IMG/VR virus record: IMGVR_UViG_3300006919_000224
Location: 1 to 32,245 of that record
Source: a virus
Length of the DNA stretch: 32,245 bases
Strand: one strand, 5' to 3'
In this document: positions 17,029-24,643 of the stretch, piece after piece
How the letters are laid out: every line of letters begins with the position of its first letter
Numbering within the stretch: position 1 is the first letter of the stretch
Program-made: the position numbers and the translations under genes
The notes under the pieces: generated by a model
Seen by the model: only the letters and a program-made list of their open reading frames with translations
Database searches by the model: none
Told to the model about the DNA's origin: nothing

Positions 17029-17703
17029 TTAAGTAGAGATTTTTAAAGTACCGCTAGAATTCCATACAACACCGACCACCCCAGGATCAGATGTTGGTAG
17101 AGTTTTGAGGAATAAACTCTGCGCGTGAAGCATTTCTGCACTTACAGATGCGACGGCAGAACCTCCTGCTATAGCAGCTCTGCAATGACGAAGGTTATTA
17201 GCATTACCACCAACTACAGCACCTTCAGCACCAGTACTAGTAATGACATTATCATCACCTCCACCGATAAATGAAAAGTTAGCATTGGTATCATTATTGT
17301 TACCTCCTGCTACAGCTGAACCACCACCTGCAGCATCGCTATAATATCCACCCAATACGCCTGAATAAGCTCCACAAGCATTTGTATTAAACCCTGATTT
17401 GAGTTTGTTAAATGATTGAGTACCGGTAAATGTATTATCTTGATCTATTTGAGCGAAGTCAGCAGATGTCGTTTGATAAGAAGAATAAACACCATCCCAA
17501 GTGGCGCTTGAAGATTGAACAGTTGTATAAACTCCTGAAGTAGAAGCATATATAGTTTTAGCAACGAACGAATTACTTAAAACATCACCAATATTAGTTA
17601 CTGTTGCTACTTTCGTACTGGAGCTTTGAACTAATGCAAACTGTTCTGTTCCAGCTAATGGTGTAGTTGCTGCTGGGAGATCACTAATTTTAATACCGGC
17701 CAT
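17029..17703 (-). CDS. short tail fibre-like protein with beta-roll repeats
   Basis: Probable receptor-binding or decorating fibre. N-terminal ISDLPAATTPLAGTEQFALVQ is the attachment segment commonly seen in marine phage fibres. The middle (about 105-185) has Gly-rich repeats such as VLGGYYSDAAGGGSAVAGGNN, FIGGGDDNVI and AVVGGNANN, resembling the YadA/Hia-type trimeric beta-roll head in which GG..N turns repeat every 14-16 residues. The C-terminus GVVGVVWNSSGTLKIST is a closing fold. At 224 residues it is short for a fibre. The late octamer plus spacer is identical to that of the sheath gene. Confidence 0.7.
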   Translation of the reverse strand: MAGIKISDLPAATTPLAGTEQFALVQSSSTKVATVTNIGDVLSNSFVAKTIYASTSGVYTTVQSSSATWDGVYSSYQTTSADFAQIDQDNTFTGTQSFNKLKSGFNTNACGAYSGVLGGYYSDAAGGGSAVAGGNNNDTNANFSFIGGGDDNVITSTGAEGAVVGGNANNLRHCRAAIAGGSAVASVSAEMLHAQSLFLKTLPTSDPGVVGVVWNSSGTLKIST

Positions 17704-17708
17704 ATCAT

Positions 17709-17716
17709 TATTTATG
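17709..17716 (-). promoter_or_regulatory. late-type promoter octamer CATAAATA
   Basis: CATAAATA, then ATGAT (5 nt), then ATG of the fibre gene, identical to the sheath promoter-start string. Confidence 0.7.
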
Positions 17717-17764
17717 TCAAAGGTAGTTGATTAATACGAACTTCATTATAATATATTTGTAGTA

Positions 17765-18463
17765 ATGAAAGCTCCTATCACATTTAGAGAAGAAGACCAT
17801 ACTTATACTCATAATGAGACGGGTGAGAGATTCACATCAGTAACAACCCTACTAGGTAAATATAAAAAACCATTTGACGCTGATGGTGCCGCAACACGAG
17901 TAGCGAAACGAGAGGGTGTTACCAAGGAGATGATTCTTGAAATGTGGGAGAATGAAAAAAATAAAGCTTGTGATAGAGGTACAGAGATTCATAAGCTGTT
18001 AGAGGATTATATTACTTTTGGTGATGAAGCAGATAATTGGGGATGGTTATATAAAAGCTATGATAAAACACGTGAGTGGAATATAGATAAATTTGATAAA
18101 GTCTTATGTGAGCAGTTAGTTTGGAGTGAAGATTTTAAAGTATCAGGTTTAGCTGATCTAATCTATGAACATAAAGATGGAACGTTTACGGTTGGAGATT
18201 TCAAGACGAATAAGCGGTATAGATTTGGATCAGATTTTGGTGAGTGGATGCTCGAGCCTCTAGATCATTTATCGGTGTGTGAACACTCTACTTATACTAT
18301 GCAATTATCGCTATATGCTTACTTGTACGAGCAGATGACGGGTAAGAAATGTCGCAAGCTCGTTATTTATTATTTAAATAAAGATAAATTTGTAGCGTAT
18401 CATGGTAACTATATGAAAGCAGAAGTAAAAGAATTACTAAAACACTTTTTTTATAATGGTTAA
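17765..18463 (+). CDS. PD-(D/E)XK exonuclease-like protein
   Basis: Probable RecB-type nuclease used in DNA replication, recombination or host DNA breakdown. The signature is complete: H76 in RGTEIHKLLE (the RecB His motif), D131 in VSGLADLIYE, D145 and K147 in VGDFKTNK (the D-x-K core) and Q180 in TMQLSLYAYLYEQ (QxxxY motif). The 232-residue length is typical of stand-alone phage members. It is the first gene of the plus-strand unit, divergent from the fibre. A TATAAT at about 17748 lies upstream but without the GGAAC element, so the promoter class is unclear. Confidence 0.85.
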   Translation: MKAPITFREEDHTYTHNETGERFTSVTTLLGKYKKPFDADGAATRVAKREGVTKEMILEMWENEKNKACDRGTEIHKLLEDYITFGDEADNWGWLYKSYDKTREWNIDKFDKVLCEQLVWSEDFKVSGLADLIYEHKDGTFTVGDFKTNKRYRFGSDFGEWMLEPLDHLSVCEHSTYTMQLSLYAYLYEQMTGKKCRKLVIYYLNKDKFVAYHGNYMKAEVKELLKHFFYNG

Positions 18464-18465
18464 TT

Positions 18466-18490
18466 AAAAGTTATTAAATAAATAGCTTTT
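18466..18490 (+). other. AT-rich hairpin before a small gene
   Basis: 10-bp stem (one G-U) formed by AAAAGTTATT and AATAGCTTTT around an AAATA loop, just after the nuclease stop and 8 nt before ATG 18498. The loop region overlaps a TTAAATAAATA stretch resembling the late octamer. It could be a weak attenuator or mRNA-end structure. Confidence 0.45.
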
Positions 18491-18497
18491 ATACAAC

Positions 18498-18701
18498 ATG
18501 AAAAAAACAACAATCATTTTTAAATTAGAAAAATGTGTAGACAAATCCCTAGAAGCATTGTATGATGCACGAGATCTATTAGAGGATATAGAGGATATAG
18601 AATTAGATCAATTAATGAATGAAATTGTTGAAGACCTGGAATGTGATATTGCAGATAGAGTAGATACTCTACGAGAACGAATAGATAAAATATTTGAATA
18701 A
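18498..18701 (+). CDS. small acidic coiled-coil protein (67 aa), unknown
   Basis: Not recognised. Almost wholly helical: heptad-like acidic stretches ARDLLEDIEDIELDQLMNEIVEDLECDIADRVDTLRERIDKIF, with a short basic start MKKTTIIFKLEK. Such proteins are often dimeric adaptors. The stop shares its final A with the ATG of the RmlD-like gene (TAATG at 18701), so the two are translationally coupled. A TTAAATAAATA stretch lies in the hairpin upstream, but at a spacing unlike the other late sites. Confidence 0.75.
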   Translation: MKKTTIIFKLEKCVDKSLEALYDARDLLEDIEDIELDQLMNEIVEDLECDIADRVDTLRERIDKIFE

Positions 18702-19555
18702 TGAGAAAAAAAGTACTTATACTTGGTAGAGGTTATGTAGGCGGTTATGTATTAGCCAATATGGCAAAAAATCCTGCAATTGATATTGATGTCTTTTCAA
18801 AAGCAGAATACGATTACACAGATGAATATTATCTACGTGATCTAATTAAAGAGCATCAATATGACTATCTTATTAATGCACAAGGTTTCACAGGTCGACC
18901 GAATGTTGACCAGGCAGAAGCCATGAAAGAGGACTGCTGGAAGTATAACGTACAAGTACCTTTAATGTTTAGTAGAGTATGTAAAGAGTTAAACGTTCAG
19001 CCAATCCATATTACATCTGGTTGTATCTTTACAGGTTACGATAAAGCGTGGAGTGAAGCAGATGAACCAAACTTTGGTGTATTCAATTCCGATGCATCTT
19101 TTTATTCTACTAGCAAACATGCTTTTGAATCAGTGAATGACTTCGGTATTACTATTCGTATTCGTATGCCGTTCTGTAATATTCTTCATGATAGGTCATA
19201 CCTAACTAAAATTCATAAGTATGATAATCTTATTCAAGCTGTCAACTCTAAGACTTATATTCCTGAGCTTGTTGATTTTATAGAGACCTTAGTAGAGGAT
19301 GGTCGAACAGGTACTGATACAATCCACTTTTGTAACCCGGAACCTCTTTCTACATCTGATGTTGTTGATATTATGAGAGGTTTCGAGTTAGAGAATCTAA
19401 ACTGGTCATGGGTAGATATTGAAGATCTTAACCTTGCAGCTGGTCGTTCAAACTGTACGCTTGATACCACTAAAGTAAAGGAAGAATATGGATATACTTT
19501 ATCAACTGAACGTGAAGCGCTACAAAAGAGCCTAGCTGCTATCACAGCTGCTTGA
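18701..19555 (+). CDS. RmlD-like NAD(P)-dependent sugar reductase
   Basis: Extended short-chain dehydrogenase resembling dTDP-4-dehydrorhamnose reductase (RmlD), which reduces the 4-keto group of a nucleotide sugar. Seen: dinucleotide motif GRGYVGG (9-15), DYLINAQGFT (55-64), THE-like active Thr/Ser in HITSGCIFTG (103-112), and catalytic Y135 and K139 in YSTSKHAFES. The C-terminal part (AAGRSNCTLDTTKVKEEYG) matches the substrate domain of RmlD, R-P-x-x-S-x-L-d. It works with the RmlB gene 2 kb downstream, separated by hub and TagD-like genes. No RmlA or RmlC lies in the window, so the sugar made need not be rhamnose. Confidence 0.75.
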   Translation: MRKKVLILGRGYVGGYVLANMAKNPAIDIDVFSKAEYDYTDEYYLRDLIKEHQYDYLINAQGFTGRPNVDQAEAMKEDCWKYNVQVPLMFSRVCKELNVQPIHITSGCIFTGYDKAWSEADEPNFGVFNSDASFYSTSKHAFESVNDFGITIRIRMPFCNILHDRSYLTKIHKYDNLIQAVNSKTYIPELVDFIETLVEDGRTGTDTIHFCNPEPLSTSDVVDIMRGFELENLNWSWVDIEDLNLAAGRSNCTLDTTKVKEEYGYTLSTEREALQKSLAAITAA

Positions 19556-19562
19556 TTAAATA
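19555..19562 (+). promoter_or_regulatory. late-type octamer ATTAAATA, 9 nt before hub gene
   Basis: Octamer directly after the RmlD-like stop (19553-19555), 9 nt before ATG 19572. The spacing differs from the 5-nt rule, giving a predicted leader of about 4 nt. Confidence 0.45.
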
Positions 19563-19571
19563 AGTATGTAA

Positions 19572-21044
19572 ATGAGCTTTAATATTTTTGAGAATACTAA
19601 TCTTGATTTCGACGTATCGTTAATCAAGATGTCACGTACTCGAGGCGCTGATATTATTGAAAGTGTTACTCCTATTGAACCAGCAGCAGTACTTAGTTTA
19701 GATTTACGGGAATCTTCTTTAGCGATGGGATTTGCTGGTAGCATTTCTATAAATAACAAATTTAAAATATTAGATAATTTAGATATTACTACTAATAGCC
19801 CTTACGATATTTACATTGCAATTAAAATAACAGATCTTGATTTGCAACAGGTTGCTGATATACCAGCAGAAGATAAGTGTATCACATTGATTGGATATAT
19901 TAGTAATACATCGTCTGGAACGATTAATATTATTGATACGATAGTTGTATTTGAATTTGAAGAAGCTTTTATAGCTGCTTTAAAACAAACACAGGTATTA
20001 AGTAATTTTTACAACGAGAATAATACTGATGTTATATCTCTTGCAAATCTTTTTAATAAAGGAAACTTCGAACTACAAGACGGTGACGCGATTGTTACTA
20101 AGGATTCCCTTACTCCTAATGTAAAATTTAATATTAAAACAGCTTTTAATAATCATGACGGTAACGATCCTAGCGTGTATGATGCGATGCAAGAAATGCT
20201 AAAAGAAACAACTGCGGGTGAAGAAGGGTACTTAGGTCGAGTTTCTTATTTTAGATTTGTTAACCGTCTTTCTGATTTTGAAGACTCCAATAGCGAAGTT
20301 ATTAGGCAGTTGCAGTATGGACCATTTTTATCAGATAGACATTTACAATTCGTTAGATCAGTTTTAGAAAACAACAATAAAGGTGATTATAGCGATGTAT
20401 ATACTGAAAAATTTACGTTGGGACCTTTCGCTGAAGCAGATGGTGATCCGAATACATCGTTGTATAATAAAATAGAATCATACAATATTAGTCGTGCCAA
20501 TACCGGTGAACTAAAAGACACTATATGGGGAAATTATCGTTTAGATAAAATTATTCCTGGTCAGGACCTATCTATACCTTCTCCCTCTACAGCTGATTTT
20601 TCACAAATACAAAAAGACTTTATTAAAATTAATTTACCGGATTTGCCAGTAGGTTTGAATTTACCTGTTTATACTAAAGAGTTAAAAGATTTTCATATAA
20701 ATTTTAATACTACTTCTAGTAATACTGATGTAAACCGTTCTATAATTCAAAATAAAAACAAAATTGCTAACTTAGTACATAAAAGCTTTTTGACTATAGT
20801 CGAAACGATTACATTTAAGGTCAAGGGGAGTGTAATTAGAAGACCTAATACATTTATTTGGATTGAAAATGGTCAAGAAGAAGAAAATTACAAAAAGTTG
20901 TGGTATGTAAATAGTGTCGAACATGTTTTTGCTAGCGGTAAATACACTACAAAAATAGTAGCAACAAAAATATTTGGAAATGTTACTCTAGAAGATTTTG
21001 GTATTGAGTTGAGCGATTTGATAAATCAATCTGGATTAGCTTAA
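19572..21044 (+). CDS. baseplate hub protein, gp27/gpD-like (probable)
   Basis: Probable central hub of the baseplate, linking spike to tube. The C-terminal part IVETITFKVKGSVIRRPNTFIWIENG, then KLWYVNSVEHVFASGKYTTKIVATKIFG (about 410-470), has the order of the gp27/late-control-D fold. There a strand pair with G..... .PG..i.i is followed by a W-Y-V-x-x-V-x-H-x-F-x-x-G-x-Y-x-T hairpin. The N-terminal half is beta-rich without sequence signals. At 490 aa it is longer than T4 gp27 (391). Its late octamer and its place among sugar genes suggest the tail genes were scattered by rearrangement. Confidence 0.55.
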   Translation: MSFNIFENTNLDFDVSLIKMSRTRGADIIESVTPIEPAAVLSLDLRESSLAMGFAGSISINNKFKILDNLDITTNSPYDIYIAIKITDLDLQQVADIPAEDKCITLIGYISNTSSGTINIIDTIVVFEFEEAFIAALKQTQVLSNFYNENNTDVISLANLFNKGNFELQDGDAIVTKDSLTPNVKFNIKTAFNNHDGNDPSVYDAMQEMLKETTAGEEGYLGRVSYFRFVNRLSDFEDSNSEVIRQLQYGPFLSDRHLQFVRSVLENNNKGDYSDVYTEKFTLGPFAEADGDPNTSLYNKIESYNISRANTGELKDTIWGNYRLDKIIPGQDLSIPSPSTADFSQIQKDFIKINLPDLPVGLNLPVYTKELKDFHINFNTTSSNTDVNRSIIQNKNKIANLVHKSFLTIVETITFKVKGSVIRRPNTFIWIENGQEEENYKKLWYVNSVEHVFASGKYTTKIVATKIFGNVTLEDFGIELSDLINQSGLA

Positions 21045-21082
21045 TAGTTGATTATTTTATATACCTACATTAATATAAACGT

Positions 21083-21652
21083 ATGCATAACCAAGTAGTA
21101 GACTCCCATAAGAGTACTGTCTATAAGAAGCTTAAAGCGCAAGGATCTAAGGATGTGGTTGCCTTTACCGCTGGTAACTTTGATATCATTCATCCAGGTT
21201 ATACAGCTACCTTTGAAGAGGCTAAGAGACATTGTGATAAATTCATTATATTTTTACATGGTGATCCATCCGCTACTCGTAATACAAAGTATAAGCCGGT
21301 AGTACCTTACTATGATCGTTATAAGATGCTCATGTCTATTAAGCATATCGATGAGGTGTATATGTATCAGACAGAAGAAGAGCTCTATGAGCTCATGAAG
21401 ACCTTTGATCTTGATATCCGTATCTTAGGAGAAGATTATCTTGGTAAGTCCTTTACTGGTGATGACTTATACCATGAGGTTATTTACACCACCAGATCAC
21501 ATGAGTGGTCTACTACTAAATTTAAAAATCGTATTGCAGCTATGACTATGATTCAGAATGAAAAGCTACGCAATAGGGTATTAGCTTTACTAAATGATGA
21601 GGATGCATCAGAGGATATACTTAAAGGTAACTTTGCAGAATTAGAGAGATGA
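21083..21652 (+). CDS. TagD-like cytidylyltransferase family protein
   Basis: Nucleotidyltransferase of the glycerol-3-phosphate cytidylyltransferase / RfaE type, which joins a phosphorylated alcohol or sugar to a nucleoside monophosphate. Seen: FTAGNFDIIHPGYTATFEEAK (about 28-48) is the nucleotide-binding start, VVPYYDRYKML aligns with the Y-R..-L segment, ILGEDYLGK with the MGDDWEGK motif, and RSHEWSTTKFKNRI with the R-x-x-x-x-S-T-T motif. Oddity: the HxGH motif reads H37-P-G-Y40, so the second catalytic His is Tyr. Overlaps the RmlB start by ATGA (21649-21652). Confidence 0.75.
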   Translation: MHNQVVDSHKSTVYKKLKAQGSKDVVAFTAGNFDIIHPGYTATFEEAKRHCDKFIIFLHGDPSATRNTKYKPVVPYYDRYKMLMSIKHIDEVYMYQTEEELYELMKTFDLDIRILGEDYLGKSFTGDDLYHEVIYTTRSHEWSTTKFKNRIAAMTMIQNEKLRNRVLALLNDEDASEDILKGNFAELER

Positions 21653-22596
21653 TAATAGATAAATTTAATTATGTTGTAACTGGCGGTGCTGGTTTTATTG
21701 GCTCGCATGTGATTGATGAATTACTTAAGCGTGATGATATCAATAAGATATTTGTTATTGATAAACTTGGTATAGGGTCTGATATTTATAACATTGCTGA
21801 TGATAAACGAGTTAAGTTTATCTTTGAAGATATTGCTAGTGATAGAGCATACGAAGACCTTCCAGGTATTGATTATATTCTCCATCTTGCTGCTGAGTCT
21901 CATGTTGATCGTTCTATTACTGATCCACTTACTTGTGTAACGAGCAATGTAATGGGTACCGCTAAGATCTTAGAACTTACTCGTGTAGATAACGCTCGTC
22001 TAGTTCACATCTCTACTGATGAAGTTTATGGTCACCTGCAGTTAGATGATCCAGCTTTCACTGAAGATACTAAGCTCGCTCCTCGTAGTCCTTACTCTGC
22101 TACCAAGGCGGGTTCAGACTTATTAGTTCAATCATACATTACAACCTTCGGTATCAATGCTTCTATCACTCGTTGCTGTAACAACTATGGACCAAGGCAA
22201 GCATGCGAGAAGCTCATACCTACTGTGATTGGCAAGCTACTTAAAGATAAGCCTATTCCAATCTATGGTAATGGTCAGAACATTCGTGAGTGGATTCATG
22301 TTACAGATCATGCAAAGGCAATCGTCGAAGTACTTCTTACTGGTCATACTGATACAGTTTATAATATTCCTGGTAGTTGTCATTTAACTAACCTTGAAAT
22401 GGTTGATAAGATTATTGAGAAAGTTCTCGAGTTTAATCCTGAGATTAATCCATCTATCGAGTTTGTAGATGATAGGGCAGGACACGACTTTAAGTACTCT
22501 GTCAGTACAAAGCATTCTCTAAGTTCAGTTAGAGATCAACGAATCTTTAATTTAACTGATACAGTAGAGTATTACTTGAAAAAACTAGTTGATTAA
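21649..22596 (+). CDS. rmlB: dTDP-glucose 4,6-dehydratase
   Basis: Converts dTDP-glucose to dTDP-4-keto-6-deoxyglucose, the branch point to rhamnose and other 6-deoxy sugars; NAD+-dependent. Signatures are full: TGGAGFIGSH (11-20), HLAAESHVDRSI (79-90), catalytic T123-D124-E125 in ISTDEVYG, Y149 and K153 in APRSPYSATKAGSD, TRCCNNYGP, GNGQNIREWIHVTDHAKAI and DRAGHDFKYS. At 315 residues it is slightly shorter than bacterial RmlB (about 350). Translationally coupled to the TagD-like gene. With the RmlD-like and GT9 genes it forms a glycan module that may modify virions or the host surface. Confidence 0.95.
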   Translation: MIIDKFNYVVTGGAGFIGSHVIDELLKRDDINKIFVIDKLGIGSDIYNIADDKRVKFIFEDIASDRAYEDLPGIDYILHLAAESHVDRSITDPLTCVTSNVMGTAKILELTRVDNARLVHISTDEVYGHLQLDDPAFTEDTKLAPRSPYSATKAGSDLLVQSYITTFGINASITRCCNNYGPRQACEKLIPTVIGKLLKDKPIPIYGNGQNIREWIHVTDHAKAIVEVLLTGHTDTVYNIPGSCHLTNLEMVDKIIEKVLEFNPEINPSIEFVDDRAGHDFKYSVSTKHSLSSVRDQRIFNLTDTVEYYLKKLVD

Positions 22597-22609
22597 AAAA
22601 TAACAGTAG

Positions 22610-22617
22610 ATAAAATA
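22610..22617 (+). promoter_or_regulatory. late-type octamer variant ATAAAATA
   Basis: ATAAAATA, then TAGGT (5 nt), then ATG 22623. A one-base variant of the late octamer, kept at the same distance. Confidence 0.5.
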
Positions 22618-22622
22618 TAGGT

Positions 22623-22811
22623 ATGGGTAAAAAGACTTTTCCACGTAAGCCTTTTAGATTTGGTAAATTTATTATCGAATACAAAGAGGGTCCAAAGAGC
22701 CCTGTTCATTTTTTGAAAGAAGAAATAAACACAGTGGCTGAAGCAGAGAGTGCAGCTAATCGATTGAAGAAACAGGGATACAACAAGGTATTAATAAAGC
22801 AGGTAGGTTAA
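22623..22811 (+). CDS. small basic protein (62 aa), unknown
   Basis: Not recognised. Basic start MGKKTFPRKPFRFGKFIIEYKEGPKSP, then an acidic helix INTVAEAESAANRLKKQGYNKVLIKQ with beta-alpha-beta character. Its stop shares a base with the next start (TAATG at 22811), so the two are coupled. It begins the small-gene region. Confidence 0.75.
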   Translation: MGKKTFPRKPFRFGKFIIEYKEGPKSPVHFLKEEINTVAEAESAANRLKKQGYNKVLIKQVG

Positions 22812-23095
22812 TGATTGATGGCAGCGAGTTAAAAAACATGACCTGCATACACCGAAAGCATTTTAGCGATATCGGGTTACCAACAGAGGGTACAATAGTT
22901 AGTATATACTATAAATATGATAAGAACTATAACCAGTTGTATGTTAATGATTATTCAATACAATTAGTGGTAAATGGTATAATTGGTGGTAATGTAGCAG
23001 ATAAAGATAATATTATATCAAGTGAAGTTTACGAATTTTTTTTTAAAACAACTTATATGGAACTACTTAAAAACGTTTTAACCCAAATAAAATAA
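22811..23095 (+). CDS. unknown 94-aa protein
   Basis: Not recognised. A mostly beta protein (GTIVSIYYKYDKNYNQLYVNDYSIQLVVNG), ending in an amphipathic helix (EVYEFFFKTTYMELLKNVLTQ). Coupled to the gene before it and followed 2 nt later by the next one, so it is part of a small operon led by the octamer at 22610. Confidence 0.75.
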   Translation: MIDGSELKNMTCIHRKHFSDIGLPTEGTIVSIYYKYDKNYNQLYVNDYSIQLVVNGIIGGNVADKDNIISSEVYEFFFKTTYMELLKNVLTQIK

Positions 23096-23097
23096 TA

Positions 23098-23277
23098 ATG
23101 GAAGCAAATATTAATAACTTTTTATTTAAACTAGATAAGAGTAATAATACTATTGAAATATATTTTGGTTCTGAAGCTGAGAGAGCTTATGGCTTTATCA
23201 GAGTTAAGCCAGATATAACTGAAAAGGAGTTTCATTTTGAAATTTCCGATTGGTTTATTAACAATTCGAATAATTAA
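23098..23277 (+). CDS. small protein (59 aa), unknown
   Basis: Starts ATG 23098, 2 nt after the previous stop. Product MEANINNFLFKLDKSNNTIEIYFG, then SEAERAYGFIRVKPDITEKEFHFEISDWFINNSNN; alternating polar and hydrophobic strands with Glu/Lys pairs. No family is recognised. The clean frame, operon position and codon use like its neighbours support coding. Confidence 0.65.
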   Translation: MEANINNFLFKLDKSNNTIEIYFGSEAERAYGFIRVKPDITEKEFHFEISDWFINNSNN

Positions 23278-23298
23278 TTGCATTTTAAATATACGCAT

Positions 23299-23306
23299 CT
23301 AAAATA
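23299..23306 (+). promoter_or_regulatory. late-type octamer variant CTAAAATA
   Basis: CTAAAATA, then GAGTT (5 nt), then ATG 23312 of the membrane-anchored MORN-like protein. Confidence 0.45.
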
Positions 23307-23311
23307 GAGTT

Positions 23312-23776
23312 ATGAAAATAACCTTAACTATTATTGCTCTAGCAGCAGTGTTCATTGCAGTACCACTTATCGTTAAAAAAGAGCCAATTTTCACAGGTAC
23401 GGAATATGATGGTGAAACACTAACTGCTAATTTATTTAAAAATCCGGTTACATTTACAGATATTAATGGTAAGTTAGTAACTGGTTATGCTGTAAGATAT
23501 TATCCAGGTACCGAGCAATTGTATTCTAAAGCTAGTTTTAAGGATGGAATTATGCACGGACCGTTTGTTTCGTATTGGGAAAATGGTCAAGTTCAAATGA
23601 GTATGGTTTGGGACCAAGGTACACGATACAAAAATATGCGATCGTGGGATCGTGATGGTAAGCGGTTGAAGGGTTCCGGCGACGAACAAATTAAACAGAT
23701 TAAAAGTATGGATAAATTTTTAAACGAGCAAATGGAAGAGGTGGAAAAGATGAGATTAGAACTTACTACCTCTTGA
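23312..23776 (+). CDS. membrane-anchored MORN/YwqK-like repeat protein
   Basis: N-terminal signal anchor (TLTIIALAAVFIAVPLIV, about 3-20), then a beta-hairpin repeat region. TGYAVRYYPGTEQLYSKASFKDG, then MHGPFVSYWENGQVQMSMVWDQGTRY (about 50-107) has the G-x-x-x-x-Y-x-x-G pattern of MORN/YwqK repeats. A charged C-terminal helix (MDKFLNEQMEEVEKMRLEL) follows. Such repeats bind membranes or proteins; in bacteria YwqK-type proteins occur beside toxins, but no toxin is visible here. A late octamer variant suggests expression late in infection. Function is unknown. Confidence 0.7.
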   Translation: MKITLTIIALAAVFIAVPLIVKKEPIFTGTEYDGETLTANLFKNPVTFTDINGKLVTGYAVRYYPGTEQLYSKASFKDGIMHGPFVSYWENGQVQMSMVWDQGTRYKNMRSWDRDGKRLKGSGDEQIKQIKSMDKFLNEQMEEVEKMRLELTTS

Positions 23777-23798
23777 TGATTAGCTAAGTTATTCCAAT

Positions 23799-23815
23799 AG
23801 GAACTCTGATATAAT
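23799..23815 (+). promoter_or_regulatory. GGAAC-N5-TATAAT promoter, copy 1
   Basis: AGGAACTCTGATATAAT; TATAAT is 9 nt before ATG 23825, so a 3-nt leader is predicted. First member of the 15-copy family. Confidence 0.8.
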
Positions 23816-23824
23816 AAAAGAGTA

Positions 23825-24076
23825 ATGAAAATAGTATATTGTGAATGTGGAAGTCTGGTTAGACCTGCGCGGGTAGAAGCTGGTTTTACTAACTGTATTA
23901 GATGTGCTAATGAGAATCCTGTTGAACCACCTAAAGGGGTAATGATTTATTCACATAAGACTGGTGGAGAGCTGGAAGTTCATTCAGCTGAGTCATGGCG
24001 TGAGAAGAAGAAGTATTATGTTCCTAATGGTGCGAGGAGTGCTCTTAAGAACTTTAGTAAGAACGTTTGCGCTTAA
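23825..24076 (+). CDS. small zinc-ribbon-like protein (83 aa)
   Basis: C6-x-C8 and C24-x2-C27 in YCECGSLVRPARVEAGFTNCIRCA form a probable four-Cys zinc site, similar to the DksA/TraR-type or zinc-ribbon fold. The rest is basic and helical (AESWREKKKYYVPNGARSALKNFSKN). Zinc-ribbon peptides in phages often bind RNA polymerase or nucleic acids; that role here is inference. Driven by promoter copy 1, so probably early or middle. Confidence 0.75.
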   Translation: MKIVYCECGSLVRPARVEAGFTNCIRCANENPVEPPKGVMIYSHKTGGELEVHSAESWREKKKYYVPNGARSALKNFSKNVCA

Positions 24077-24092
24077 GGAACTATAGTATCAT
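24075..24092 (+). promoter_or_regulatory. GGAAC-N5-TATCAT promoter, copy 2
   Basis: AAGGAAC, 5 nt, TATCAT, then 5 nt to ATG 24098. One mismatch in the -10 hexamer. Confidence 0.7.
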
Positions 24093-24097
24093 TAGAT

Positions 24098-24352
24098 ATG
24101 AGTGCTAGAAAAGATAAGCAAGCTCGACGGATGGCTTTAGGTCATTATACCAAAGATGCTTTTTTCTTTATGCAAGATCTTCACGAAGCTCTTATGCTTA
24201 ATAGAGTACAAGAGTTCTCTCAGACTGATGCTCGATATGCTCAACGTCTATTAGAAGAGCTTGATGAGATGAGACCTTACCTGCAAGAGCTAGCTAACAA
24301 CCTTGAAGCTAATATGCCTGAAGAACTAATTACTAACTGGAAAGACCTTTAG
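24098..24352 (+). CDS. small helical protein (84 aa), unknown
   Basis: Not recognised. Basic N-terminus MSARKDKQARRMALGHYTKDAFFFM, then helices LHEALMLNRVQEFSQTDARYAQRLLEELDEMRPYLQELANNLEANM with heptad spacing. No motif. Own promoter immediately upstream. Confidence 0.75.
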   Translation: MSARKDKQARRMALGHYTKDAFFFMQDLHEALMLNRVQEFSQTDARYAQRLLEELDEMRPYLQELANNLEANMPEELITNWKDL

Positions 24353-24367
24353 GAACTCCGATATAAT
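24351..24367 (+). promoter_or_regulatory. GGAAC-N5-TATAAT promoter, copy 3
   Basis: AGGAACTCCGATATAAT, then 6 nt to ATG 24374. It overlaps the stop codon of the preceding gene (24350-24352). Confidence 0.85.
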
Positions 24368-24373
24368 ATCATT

Positions 24374-24643
24374 ATGAACCCAACAAGAGAAGATTTAATT
24401 GAACTAGGTTATCTAGAACCAGGTGATACACATTGTAAGATTCCTAAACGTATACGTAAGATTTTTCTTACTGAAGGGGATTTAGAGTACGCTGAGCGTC
24501 ATGGGCTTACTCGTCAAGAGATGAAAGACTTTAAAGAAGAGATGATGATTGAAGACGAGATTATTCGCGATCATCGTATCCTAGCTGCTCGTGAAAAGAG
24601 AGATAATTTGAACTCACCTCAATCTCATTATTTTGCATGGTAA
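24374..24643 (+). CDS. unknown 89-aa helical protein
   Basis: Not recognised. MNPTREDLIELGYLEPGDTHCKIPKRIRKIFLTEGDLEYAERHGLTRQEMKDF resembles a winged-helix or HTH-like order, with acidic MMIEDEIIRDHRILAAREKR following. Overlaps the next gene by 7 nt (24637-24643). A DNA-binding role is speculative. Confidence 0.75.
   Translation: MNPTREDLIELGYLEPGDTHCKIPKRIRKIFLTEGDLEYAERHGLTRQEMKDFKEEMMIEDEIIRDHRILAAREKRDNLNSPQSHYFAW

Noticed and set aside
17725-17765. Bacteroidota-type promoter (TATATTTG) before the nuclease gene
   Set aside because: No TTG element at the 19-21 nt distance; a single -7-like match in AT-rich DNA is not evidence.
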